Notes under the pieces: generated by a model
Told to the model about the DNA's origin: nothing
Seen by the model: the letters and a program-made list of their open reading frames with translations, nothing else
Database searches by the model: none
Made by a program: the position numbers and the translations under genes
In this document: piece by piece, positions 1 through 7,172 of the stretch
Numbering within the stretch: the first letter of the stretch is position 1
How the letters are laid out: each line of letters opens with the position of its first letter
Assembly (NCBI GenBank): GCA_943914515.1
Contig: CALUCI010000162.1
Span: 1 to 13,099, forward strand
Direction: 5' to 3'
DNA: 13,099 bases
From: an uncultured Pseudomonas sp.
Lineage (GTDB): Bacteria > Pseudomonadota > Gammaproteobacteria > Pseudomonadales > Pseudomonadaceae

Positions 1-1005
1 GTGCAGGGGAAAGGTGCCGGGGCCGGAACCGAGCAGCGGGTTTTCGCGGATCATCTTGCCGCCGACCACGATGTACGACGCACGGCGCCCCAGCGAGTCG
101 TCCTCGTGGGCATTGACCCCGGACTTGAGCACGCTGAGCGACTGGATGCGCTCGATGTAACCGGCCGGCATCACCGCCACCGCCGCTGGCAGCAACAGCG
201 CCAGAGCGAGCATGACGATACCCAGGTGACGCGGGCGCACGCGCCCCAGGTGGGCGCGGTAGTGATAAAGGCCGATGCCGAGGCTGATCAACAGCACCAC
301 CAGCCCGGAACGCGATTCGGTCTTGGTCATGCCGGCCAGCAGCAGACCGCTGCACAGCAACCACAACAGGCGTTGCGGCGCACTGCGGCTGTTGAGCAAC
401 AGCCAGAACGCCAGCGGCACGGCGAAGGCGATGAGCAGGGCGAACACGTTGGGGTCGTCGAGCAGCCCGGAGGCGCGCCCCTGGTCCTGGTACTTGCTGG
501 AGAACATCGCCAGCACGCAGGTGGTGGCGACACTGAGGCTGACCAGCCGGGCCAACCACAGCAGGTCGAGATCACGCCCGATCAACAGGGCCATGACGAA
601 CAGCAGCAGGCCGATCAGCAGTTCGCGCAGGTGCGCGGTCGACATCAGCCAGCTTTCGCTGGCCCAGAAACTGAGCAGATAGCAGGCCATGAAGCCGGCC
701 AGCAACGGCCAGAGGTTACTGCGCAGGCGTTCGAGGCAGAGTTTGCCGCTGGCCAGTTGCAGGCTCAGCAGCACCACCAGCCCGGCACCGATCAGTTTGG
801 TCGCGGACAGGTCGCTGTCCTTGAACAGACCTTCGAACGGCACCAGCGCAATGATCGCCAGCAGGCCGAGGGCAGGGCGCCGCCACAACAGCAGCAAGGC
901 GGCCAGTGCCGCCACCGCGCCGGGCGCCATCCACGGCCAGGGACTGACCAGCAGGGCCAGGGCAAGCAGGCCGAACAGGCCGACCAGCGAAAGAGGCAGG
1001 ATCAT
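1..1005 (-). CDS. O-antigen ligase / polymerase (Wzy_C-type) membrane protein, 3' end missing
   Basis: This is a polytopic inner-membrane protein, cut by the left edge after 335 codons. Reading the minus strand from 1005 gives a very hydrophobic chain starting MILPLSLVGLFGLLAL, with many Leu/Ala-rich membrane segments. Near the cut it carries the motif NPLLGSGPGTFPLH (about residues 322-335), which matches the conserved N-P-L-x-G-x-G-x-x-F segment of the O-antigen ligase/Wzy_C family. Members either ligate lipid-linked O-antigen to lipid A-core or polymerise polysaccharide repeat units on the periplasmic face. In an exopolysaccharide operon, polymerase is the likelier role, but this is inferred. 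The start is well supported: GGAGG lies 7 bases upstream, and the ATG overlaps the stop of the preceding glycosyltransferase as ATGA, which suggests translational coupling. The large periplasmic loop and catalytic His region continue outside the window. Confidence 0.85.
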   Translation of the reverse strand, partial: MILPLSLVGLFGLLALALLVSPWPWMAPGAVAALAALLLLWRRPALGLLAIIALVPFEGLFKDSDLSATKLIGAGLVVLLSLQLASGKLCLERLRSNLWPLLAGFMACYLLSFWASESWLMSTAHLRELLIGLLLFVMALLIGRDLDLLWLARLVSLSVATTCVLAMFSSKYQDQGRASGLLDDPNVFALLIAFAVPLAFWLLLNSRSAPQRLLWLLCSGLLLAGMTKTESRSGLVVLLISLGIGLYHYRAHLGRVRPRHLGIVMLALALLLPAAVAVMPAGYIERIQSLSVLKSGVNAHEDDSLGRRASYIVVGGKMIRENPLLGSGPGTFPLH

Positions 1006-2114
1006 GCGCGGACCTCCGTTGCGGCGCCCAGGTAAACCTGGGCCCAGCGCTGGGCGAGGGTGGGCAGGTGATAGCGTTCGCGTTGGGTACGCCGGGCCTG
1101 GGCGGTGAGTTCGGCAGCCTGGGCCGGGTCGTCGATCAGTGCGCGCAGTTGTCCGGCCAGTTCATCCACCGCCAGCGGCCGGGCCAACAGGCCGCTGCGG
1201 CCATGTTCGATGACATCGGGAATGCCGCCGACGCCGAAGGCCACCACCGGCACACCGTCCTGCATGGCTTCGAGGAGGATCATCGGCGTGCCTTCGGTGC
1301 GCGAGCTGATGACCAGCGCATCGAGGCGGCTCATCCAGGGGCGCATGTCCTGCTGGAAGCCCGGCAGGTGAATCCGCTCCAGCAACCCTGCGGCCCTGAT
1401 TCGTGCCTGCAGGGCGGCGTGTTCGGGGCCGTCGCCGAGCATCACCGCATGCAACTGCGGGTACTCGCGACACAGCGGGATCAGCGTATCGAGAAACAGG
1501 TCGGGGCCTTTTTCACTGCTCAGGCGCCCGACATAACCGGCCAGCCACTCACCGTTGGGCAGGTGGCGTGGCGCAAGCCCGGGGCTGTCCGGCAAGCCGT
1601 TGGGAATCACCCGGATCTTCCCGGTCGCGACACCGGCATTGCGCAGAATCCGCGCAATGCTCTCGGCCACGCACACCACCTGTTTCACTGCTGTGGTGCG
1701 GCAAAGCTGCAAGGTCAGCCAGGTATACAAGCGCTGCTTGCGGTTGCGCGGGGTAAAGCCGTGCTGGGTCGCCACCAGTGGCAGGCGCCACAGGCAGGCG
1801 GCCAGCCAGCCGAACAGCAGCCCCTTGAAGTTGTGCGCGTTGAGCAGCGCATCCTGCTTGCGCAGGCTCAGCAACAGCCCCGCCAGCCCGGCGCTGCACT
1901 GGCAGTCCACACCGGCAGCGCGAAAGCGCGCCACCAGTTGCGCCGGGGCATCGAGAAACAGCACCCGATGCTGGCCGGGAGTGGCCAGGCAGTGGTCCAG
2001 CAGCATGCGCTCGGCACCGTAGAACCCACCGCTGTTGAGCAGGTGGATGATCCGCGGGTGCGGGGCCGGGGCGTTCAATTGCGCACCCAGTGCCACAGCC
2101 GTGGCAGCGTCCAT
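1002..2114 (-). CDS. GT4-family glycosyltransferase (group 1)
   Basis: This is a 370-residue cytoplasmic glycosyltransferase with the GT-B fold. It probably adds a sugar from a nucleotide donor to the lipid-linked repeat unit. The N-terminal domain opens with RIIHLLNSGGFYGAERML (residues 21-38), the glycine-rich acceptor-side loop of GT4 enzymes. The C-terminal domain has GRLSSEKG (residues 196-203), with the donor-phosphate-binding Arg197 and Lys202. It also has the E-x7-E motif at Glu274 and Glu282 (EGTPMILLE), followed by GVPVVAFGVGGIPDVI. The donor and acceptor sugars cannot be read from the sequence. The start is uncertain. The ATG at 2114 overlaps the copolymerase gene by 40 bases and lacks a clear ribosome binding site. 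A TTG at 2078 would give a TTGA overlap with the upstream stop and would begin just before the conserved domain. The 3' end overlaps the next gene as ATGA. Confidence 0.9.
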   Translation of the reverse strand: MDAATAVALGAQLNAPAPHPRIIHLLNSGGFYGAERMLLDHCLATPGQHRVLFLDAPAQLVARFRAAGVDCQCSAGLAGLLLSLRKQDALLNAHNFKGLLFGWLAACLWRLPLVATQHGFTPRNRKQRLYTWLTLQLCRTTAVKQVVCVAESIARILRNAGVATGKIRVIPNGLPDSPGLAPRHLPNGEWLAGYVGRLSSEKGPDLFLDTLIPLCREYPQLHAVMLGDGPEHAALQARIRAAGLLERIHLPGFQQDMRPWMSRLDALVISSRTEGTPMILLEAMQDGVPVVAFGVGGIPDVIEHGRSGLLARPLAVDELAGQLRALIDDPAQAAELTAQARRTQRERYHLPTLAQRWAQVYLGAATEVRA

Positions 2115-3640
2115 TGCTTGTACGGGTTGGGCTGTTCCGGGGTCTGGTCGTTGATCACCAGCAGGACCGGCAGGCCCAGCTCGTGGCTGATTTGCGCCGG
2201 ATGCTTGAAGCGGTGATCGAAGAACTCGCGCACATAGACCAGCGCGATCGCCAGCAGCAGGCCGGTGAGCAGACCGAACGGAATGATCAGGCCCGGCCGT
2301 GGAAAGGCCGCCTCGGTCGGCTGGTACGGCGCGCTGAGAATCCGCGCGTTGGACAGGTTGTCCAGTTGGCCCTGGCCACGGCTTTCTTCATAGCGCTGGG
2401 TGTAGGTGAAGAAGGCTTTGTGCAGGGCGTCGATTTCGGTGTCGAGCTGGCGGGCCTTGCTCATGGTTTCCTGCAATTGGTGAATGCGCCCCTTGAACTC
2501 GCCGATACGCTGGGTTTTCTGGGCGATCACTTCCTGCACCACGGTGAGGTCTTTTTCCCGTTCCTGAATGCGGTTGTTCACCACCTTGAGGAACTGCTGA
2601 CGGCTGCGGCCGATCTGCTCGCGTTGCAGTTGCATCGGTTCGCTGTTGGCCTGGAACACCGCCAGATCGTTGCCATAGCGCGACACCTGGGTGGTCAGTT
2701 GCTCGCCCAGTTGCTTGATTTCGCGGTCTTCGAAGGCGACGTTGTCGACGGTGGTGGTGAAGGTGAACGGGAAACTGTAGTCGTTCATCTTCGCCCCGGC
2801 AGCAGCACTGAGCGCCGATTTCAGGTAGTCGAGCCAGCGCTGGCTTTGCAGCAGGCGATCACGATACTGGTTGAGCGCCTGTTCCTCGGTGTTGATCGCG
2901 TTCAGGCGGAAGGTGATCTCTTCCTTCGGATCGGATGAGCCGGCGCTTTCCAGCAGGCCCAGGCGTTTGCCTTCGAGGTCGTCGAGGCGGGTCTGGTACT
3001 GGAGTTTTTTCTGTTCGTAGAACGATTCCGGCAGTTCGTTGGATTGCAGGTCCTGGCGGTTTTTCAGGTAGTTGTCCAGCAACCGGGCGACGAACGCCGT
3101 GCCTTGCGCTGCATCGCCGAAGCTGTAGGTCACGGAAATCACGTTGGAGCCCGGCAGGGTTTCGACCTTGAGGTTTTTCGTCGCCTGTTCGGTGAGGGCA
3201 TCCAGTTGGCTGTCAGCCACAGGCTGAACGCTCATGCCCAGTGCCGAACGCAGCGGATCGACCACATGCTCGTGCAAGGGGTTCAGCAGCACCCGGTCCA
3301 CCAGCCCGGGCTCGCTCTGGTAATGGCCCTCGTGACGCAACTGGCTGATGGTTTCGCGGATCAGCGTGGGCGAGCGGAGGATATTGCTCTCGGTTTCCAT
3401 GTCGGCCAGCGACGGCGGAATGAACTTGTCGGTTTCCTGCGCCAGGGCCGTGTTGGTGTCGCTCTGCGAGAGTTTCTTCGACTGCACGATCACCTGCGCA
3501 CCGATGTCGTAGCTCTGGCGCAGCACCAGCGGCAGCAACAGGGCGACCACCGCGAACGCGAGAAATACGCGCTTGACCCATTGCCGGTTGGCGAAAAAGA
3601 TCCTGAAGAATTCGTGCAGGTAGTTCTCTTTGGGATTCAT
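2075..3640 (-). CDS. Wzz/GumC-type polysaccharide copolymerase (chain-length determinant), no kinase domain
   Basis: This 521-residue inner-membrane protein should control chain length and couple polymerisation to export through the outer-membrane lipoprotein encoded just upstream. It has the two-helix PCP layout. A first membrane segment lies at about residues 25-40 after a short cytoplasmic start, and a second at about 450-469 is preceded by the proline motif FPRPGLIIP. Between them is a roughly 400-residue periplasmic part rich in charged heptad-like stretches (for example residues around 330-430), consistent with the long helices of GumC-like PCP-2 proteins. After the second helix only about 50 residues follow, so the fused tyrosine-kinase domain of Wzc is absent. 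The ATPase two genes upstream may be its separate partner. The start at 3640 has AGGGG about 10 bases upstream and lies 18 bases after the export gene stop. Confidence 0.92.
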   Translation of the reverse strand: MNPKENYLHEFFRIFFANRQWVKRVFLAFAVVALLLPLVLRQSYDIGAQVIVQSKKLSQSDTNTALAQETDKFIPPSLADMETESNILRSPTLIRETISQLRHEGHYQSEPGLVDRVLLNPLHEHVVDPLRSALGMSVQPVADSQLDALTEQATKNLKVETLPGSNVISVTYSFGDAAQGTAFVARLLDNYLKNRQDLQSNELPESFYEQKKLQYQTRLDDLEGKRLGLLESAGSSDPKEEITFRLNAINTEEQALNQYRDRLLQSQRWLDYLKSALSAAAGAKMNDYSFPFTFTTTVDNVAFEDREIKQLGEQLTTQVSRYGNDLAVFQANSEPMQLQREQIGRSRQQFLKVVNNRIQEREKDLTVVQEVIAQKTQRIGEFKGRIHQLQETMSKARQLDTEIDALHKAFFTYTQRYEESRGQGQLDNLSNARILSAPYQPTEAAFPRPGLIIPFGLLTGLLLAIALVYVREFFDHRFKHPAQISHELGLPVLLVINDQTPEQPNPYKQWTLPRLWHWVRN

Positions 3641-3658
3641 GTTGCGATACCCCTGAGG

Positions 3659-4684
3659 TCAGTTGTCGCTGCCTTTGTTGTCGACGCGGTAGCCGAAGCT
3701 GAAACCCACGCCCTGGAACAGCACCACGTCAGCCAGTTGCCGGGCCAGTTCGCCGGCACTGGCGAGCTTGGTCTTGGGCACGTAGAGCATGTCGTCCGGC
3801 TGCAGGTAGGCGACTTGCGCTGCGCTGGCATCCAGCGCCTGGTCGACGTTGTAGGGCATGGCCTGCACCTGGTTGCCGTTGCGCCGCATGATCACCACCG
3901 AGTCGAGCCGCGCCTTGATGCTCGGGCCGCGGGCCAGGGTCAGGGCTTCGAGCACCGACACCGGGCGGCGGATCGGGTAGGCACCGGGCTGGCCGACTTC
4001 ACCCAGCACGTAGATCTCGTTGACCGCGGTGGACTTGAGCATCACATCGACACTCATGCGCCCCGGCAGATCGGCGTAGCGCTTGTTCAGGTAGGTTTCC
4101 AGCTGGGTGACGGTCATGCCCTGCAAGGCGACCGAGCCGACTTCGGGAAAGTTGGCGTGGCCATCGCTGCCCACGGTGATTTCCCGGCTCATGCCGGTGG
4201 CGGGGTGGTTCAGCGCGCTTTTCAGGTTCTGCTCGTTGGTCAGCGGGCTGATTACCTGCACGGTGAGCTGGTCGCGATTGGGCTGGAACAGACTCTTGTT
4301 GCGGTAAGCCTGCTGGATCGCCTGGCGGGCCTGCTCGGGGGTGAGCCCGGCGACCTTGACCGAGGTGTTGGCGGCCGGCAGTTCGACACTGCCGTCGGGC
4401 AGTACCAACTGGTTGCCGTTGAGCGAACTGGCCGAGAGGAAGTTCAGCCCGACGGTGTCACCGGACTGGATGCGGTAGGTGTCGGAGCCGCTGGTACTGA
4501 TGTGGAAGATCACATCCAGCACGTCTTGCGGACGCAGCACCTGTTCCTTGCCCGACAACTCGGTGTCCTGGGCGTTGGCTGGTGGCGCGGTGAGTATCTG
4601 CACCGGCATCAGCCGGGCCTCCTGCTGCGTCGTGCAGGCCGCGAGCGGCAACAGCGCGAACAGGGCGATCAAGGGCATTCTCAT
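3659..4684 (-). CDS. Outer-membrane polysaccharide export lipoprotein (Wza/GumB-like)
   Basis: This 341-residue protein is expected to form the outer-membrane channel for the exopolysaccharide. The start at 4684 is preferred because GAGGG lies 9 bases upstream and the chain then opens with a lipoprotein signal: charged start, hydrophobic stretch and lipobox LAAC with Cys17. Thr follows the Cys, so it is not an inner-membrane retention signal of the Asp+2 type. A poly-export domain covers about residues 48-110 (LRPQDVLDVIF and LPDGSVELP). A second beta-grasp unit lies at about 147-190, and an SLBB-type segment IYVLGEVGQPGAYPI lies at about 204-218. The C-terminal stretch from about 312 could supply the membrane-crossing helix seen in Wza, but it is less obviously amphipathic. 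A longer in-frame version reaching upstream to 4852 would run into the ATPase gene and lose the signal peptide, so it was rejected. The gene lies 25 bases after the ATPase stop. Confidence 0.93.
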   Translation of the reverse strand: MRMPLIALFALLPLAACTTQQEARLMPVQILTAPPANAQDTELSGKEQVLRPQDVLDVIFHISTSGSDTYRIQSGDTVGLNFLSASSLNGNQLVLPDGSVELPAANTSVKVAGLTPEQARQAIQQAYRNKSLFQPNRDQLTVQVISPLTNEQNLKSALNHPATGMSREITVGSDGHANFPEVGSVALQGMTVTQLETYLNKRYADLPGRMSVDVMLKSTAVNEIYVLGEVGQPGAYPIRRPVSVLEALTLARGPSIKARLDSVVIMRRNGNQVQAMPYNVDQALDASAAQVAYLQPDDMLYVPKTKLASAGELARQLADVVLFQGVGFSFGYRVDNKGSDN

Positions 4685-4709
4685 GATTGTTTTCCCTCGC
4701 ACGGTCGGC

Positions 4710-5357
4710 TCAAAGGTTGTTGTAGAGCCATTTGGGCATGTAGTAACGGCGCCGGTTGAAGACGCTGCCAATGAGCCGTGCGCCGGCCTGGACCAGACGC
4801 TGGCTGGCGGCCTGGGCAACTTCGCGGCGGGTGTCGTCGGCGTTGACCACAAGAATCACGCCGTCCACCAGCGGCCCCATCACCAGACTGTCGGCACCGG
4901 CGTAGACCGCTTCGCCGTCGATCACCACGAAGCGGTAGTCGGCGGCCAGACGCTCCAGCAACACCCGCAGCAGCTCCGGGTCGAGGCGTTCGCCGCCACG
5001 GCTGTGCAGGCCGCAAGGCAGCACGTCGAAACGCTGGTCGGAGAGGCGCACGATGCAGTCCTGCGGCAGAGGCGGGATCTGGTCGTCGAACAACAGGTCC
5101 CTGAACCCGCGCAACTTGCCCAGGCCCAGTTGCTGACTGAGGTTGTCGGGGGCATTGCTGGCGTCGATCAGCAGTACCGCGCCGCCGCTCATCAATGCCA
5201 GTTGGCTGGCCACCGCCAGGGCGCTGGTGCTGATACCGCTGCCGGTGTTGGCGGCGGTAAGCAGCAGGATGCGCTGATCCTGATCGAGCACGGTGGAGGT
5301 CAGGTTGGTTTCGCTTGGGATCGCGATACTCATGCTTCTTGAAGTAGAACCGTCCAT
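4710..5357 (-). CDS. Degenerate BY-kinase/ParA-like ATPase (CpsD/Wzc-C-like) with altered Walker A
   Basis: This 215-residue cytoplasmic protein has the fold signature of the bacterial tyrosine-kinase/MinD family: RILLLTAAN followed by a P-loop region, a Walker A'-like VLLIDAS (61-67, Asp65), and a Walker B-like FVVIDGEA (143-150, Asp147). Its P-loop reads NTGSGIST (37-44), where active relatives have PGEGKST, so the nucleotide-binding lysine is Ile42. The A' motif also lacks the usual DxRxP ending. The C-terminus has three tyrosines (Tyr205, Tyr206, Tyr212), short of a classic Tyr cluster. In known pathways such proteins partner the Wzz/GumC copolymerase, which here lacks its own kinase domain. 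This one may be a regulatory or scaffold pseudo-kinase, which is inferred. The ATG at 5357 is chosen because GGAG lies 9 bases upstream and the preceding stop is one base away. A GTG at 5378 is the alternative. Confidence 0.85.
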   Translation of the reverse strand: MDGSTSRSMSIAIPSETNLTSTVLDQDQRILLLTAANTGSGISTSALAVASQLALMSGGAVLLIDASNAPDNLSQQLGLGKLRGFRDLLFDDQIPPLPQDCIVRLSDQRFDVLPCGLHSRGGERLDPELLRVLLERLAADYRFVVIDGEAVYAGADSLVMGPLVDGVILVVNADDTRREVAQAASQRLVQAGARLIGSVFNRRRYYMPKWLYNNL

Positions 5358-5358
5358 C

Positions 5359-6105
5359 TCAACTTGCTCCGTGGCCACTGAAGACTTTGAAGGGGGTCTT
5401 GAGCAGGATTTTCAGGTCCAGGCTCAGGCTCTGTCCGGCGATGTAACTGAGGTCCAGCTCGACCCGCTGGTCGAAGTCGATGTCGCTGCGCCCGGAGATC
5501 TGCCAGAGGCCGGTCATGCCGGGGTAGATGCTCAGGCGCGCGAGGTGGTTGTCCTTGTAGCGGTAGGCGTTGAACGAGGTCGGCCGGGGGCCGACCAGAC
5601 GCATGTCGCCGCACACTACGTTGAACAGATTGGGTAGCTCGTCCAGGCTGCTGCGCCGCAACCAGCGGCCGATCGGAGTTACCCGCGGGTCATCGTCAAT
5701 CTTGAAATCGATGGACTGGGCGCCGTGCTTGTTGAGGTAGCGCAGCGACTCTTTCAGCGCCTCGGCGTTGGCGACCATGGTGCGAAACTTGAACATGCCG
5801 AAGCTGCGGCCCCGGTAGCCGGTGCGTTTCTGGATGAACAACACCGGCCCCGGGCCGCTCGCCTTGACTGCGATGGCCAGGCCCAGCAACACCGGCGAAA
5901 GCAGCACGATCAGGCTCAGGGCGCCGAGCGACGCCAGGCAGCGATTGGTCCGCGACAGGGTCCAGGGCCGGCCACCGACACGGCCGAACATCCAGCCGAG
6001 GCCCTGCATGTGCACCGCCGCATCGATGCGCATGCGGTGCTTGGGGTCCATGCGTTTGTCCTGACGCAGGGCTTGCACCTGCGCGTTCGTGGGTTGTCCG
6101 GTCAT
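5359..6105 (-). CDS. Undecaprenyl-phosphate sugar phosphotransferase (monotopic phosphoglycosyl transferase)
   Basis: This 248-residue membrane enzyme is expected to start each repeat unit by moving a sugar-1-phosphate from a UDP-sugar to undecaprenyl phosphate on the cytoplasmic face. The bacterial sugar transferase domain is complete. A re-entrant membrane helix lies at about residues 56-80 with the Ser-Pro break (LLSPVLLG), followed by KFRTM (106-110), the catalytic Asp-Glu pair at 155-156 in SSLDELPNL, and GDMRLVGPRP (166-175). The C-terminal part contains YPGMTGLWQISGRS. Only one membrane helix is present, so it is the short PglC/WcaJ-catalytic form without the four N-terminal helices of WbaP, although about 50 extra soluble residues precede the helix. 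The sugar is not readable; glucose or galactose would be usual. The start at 6105 has GGAGG closely upstream and overlaps the epimerase stop as ATGA. Confidence 0.94.
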   Translation of the reverse strand: MTGQPTNAQVQALRQDKRMDPKHRMRIDAAVHMQGLGWMFGRVGGRPWTLSRTNRCLASLGALSLIVLLSPVLLGLAIAVKASGPGPVLFIQKRTGYRGRSFGMFKFRTMVANAEALKESLRYLNKHGAQSIDFKIDDDPRVTPIGRWLRRSSLDELPNLFNVVCGDMRLVGPRPTSFNAYRYKDNHLARLSIYPGMTGLWQISGRSDIDFDQRVELDLSYIAGQSLSLDLKILLKTPFKVFSGHGAS

Positions 6106-7172
6106 ACCGACCTCCGTAGCTCATCGGGCATGGCCCGGTTGGCCTGCGCTGGCGTCCCGGACAGCGGCAGGTAGTGATCGAGGAACCAGGCGGCGAAGCG
6201 CCCGAGCCCTTCATCCAGGGAAATCGTCGGAGTGAAGCCGGTTACCGCGGCCAGATCGCTCGCTTCGGCGCAGGTGTCGAGCACGTCGCCCGGCTGCAGC
6301 GGCAGCAATTCCAGCGCGGCGCGGCGGCCGAGGTGGCGTTCCAGCAGGCTGACGTAGTCGAGCAGTGCCACCGGGCGTTGCCCTCCAATGTTGTACAGGC
6401 GCCAGGGGGCATGGCTGCTGGCCGGGTCCGGGTGCAGGGCGTCCCAGTCCGGATTGGCCTTGGGCGGCAGCGGGATCAACCGCACCAGGCTCTCGACGAT
6501 GTCGTCGACAAAGGTGAAGTCGCGCTGGTGCCGGCCATGGTTGAACAGTTGCAGTGGCCGGCCTTCGACGATGGCGCTGGCGAACTGCATGGGCGACATG
6601 TCTGGCCGCCCCCAAGGCCCGTAGACAGTGAAGAAGCGCAGACCGCTGGCGGCAATGCCGAACAGGTGGCTGTAGCTGTGGGCCATGGCCTCGTTGGCCT
6701 TTTTGCTGGCGGCATACAGTGACAACGGGTGGTCCACCGCATCGCGCACCGAGTACGGCGTACGCTGGTTGGCGCCGTACACCGAGCTGGACGAGGCGTA
6801 CAGCAGGTGCTGCACCGGGTGGCGACGACAGCATTCAAGGATGTTGAAAAAACCGCCGAGGTTGCTGTCGAGGTAGGCCCGCGGATTCTCCAGCGAGTAA
6901 CGCACTCCGGCCTGAGCCGCCAGGTGCAGTACCACCTCGGGGCGTTGGCGGGCGAACAGCTGGTCGAGCGCCGTGCCATCGGCCAGGTCGATCTGATGCA
7001 GGGCAAAATCGCCGACCTGTTCGCGCACCCAGGCTACCCGCGCGTGCTTGATCACCGGGTCGTAGTAACCATTGAAGTTATCCAGGCCGGTGACCTGGTG
7101 GCCGTCGCGGATCAGCCGCAACACGCTGTGGGCTCCGATGAACCCGGCGGCGCCAGTGACCAGGATATTCAT
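6102..7172 (-). CDS. UDP-glucuronate 4-epimerase (extended SDR family)
   Basis: This 356-residue cytoplasmic enzyme most likely converts UDP-glucuronate to UDP-galacturonate. It starts with the NAD-binding Rossmann motif GAAGFIG (residues 7-13) and has the SDR catalytic set: Ser in ASSSSVYG (about 126-133), Tyr153 and Lys157 in YAASK. The segment FFTVYGPWGRPDMSP (181-195) and RDFTFVDDIVE (207-217) are characteristic of the CapI/LpsL-type glucuronate epimerases rather than GalE. The gene directly upstream makes UDP-glucuronate, which supports the assignment. The start at 7172 is set by GGAGG about 10 bases upstream, by the Rossmann motif falling at the very N-terminus, and by an ATGA overlap with the dehydrogenase stop. 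The 3' end overlaps the sugar transferase gene in the same way. Another UDP-sugar substrate remains possible. Confidence 0.9.
   Translation of the reverse strand: MNILVTGAAGFIGAHSVLRLIRDGHQVTGLDNFNGYYDPVIKHARVAWVREQVGDFALHQIDLADGTALDQLFARQRPEVVLHLAAQAGVRYSLENPRAYLDSNLGGFFNILECCRRHPVQHLLYASSSSVYGANQRTPYSVRDAVDHPLSLYAASKKANEAMAHSYSHLFGIAASGLRFFTVYGPWGRPDMSPMQFASAIVEGRPLQLFNHGRHQRDFTFVDDIVESLVRLIPLPPKANPDWDALHPDPASSHAPWRLYNIGGQRPVALLDYVSLLERHLGRRAALELLPLQPGDVLDTCAEASDLAAVTGFTPTISLDEGLGRFAAWFLDHYLPLSGTPAQANRAMPDELRRSV

Noticed and set aside
1..1035. A 344-codon open frame on the plus strand at the left edge
   Set aside because: Its product is low-complexity Gln/His/Arg-rich sequence. The opposite strand encodes a clear O-antigen ligase-type membrane protein with a good ribosome binding site.
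3044..4759. A 571-codon open frame on the plus strand opposite the export and copolymerase genes
   Set aside because: It is rich in His/Gln/Arg/Gly with no recognisable domain, as expected from the antisense of GC-rich coding DNA. The minus strand carries clear family motifs and signal peptides.
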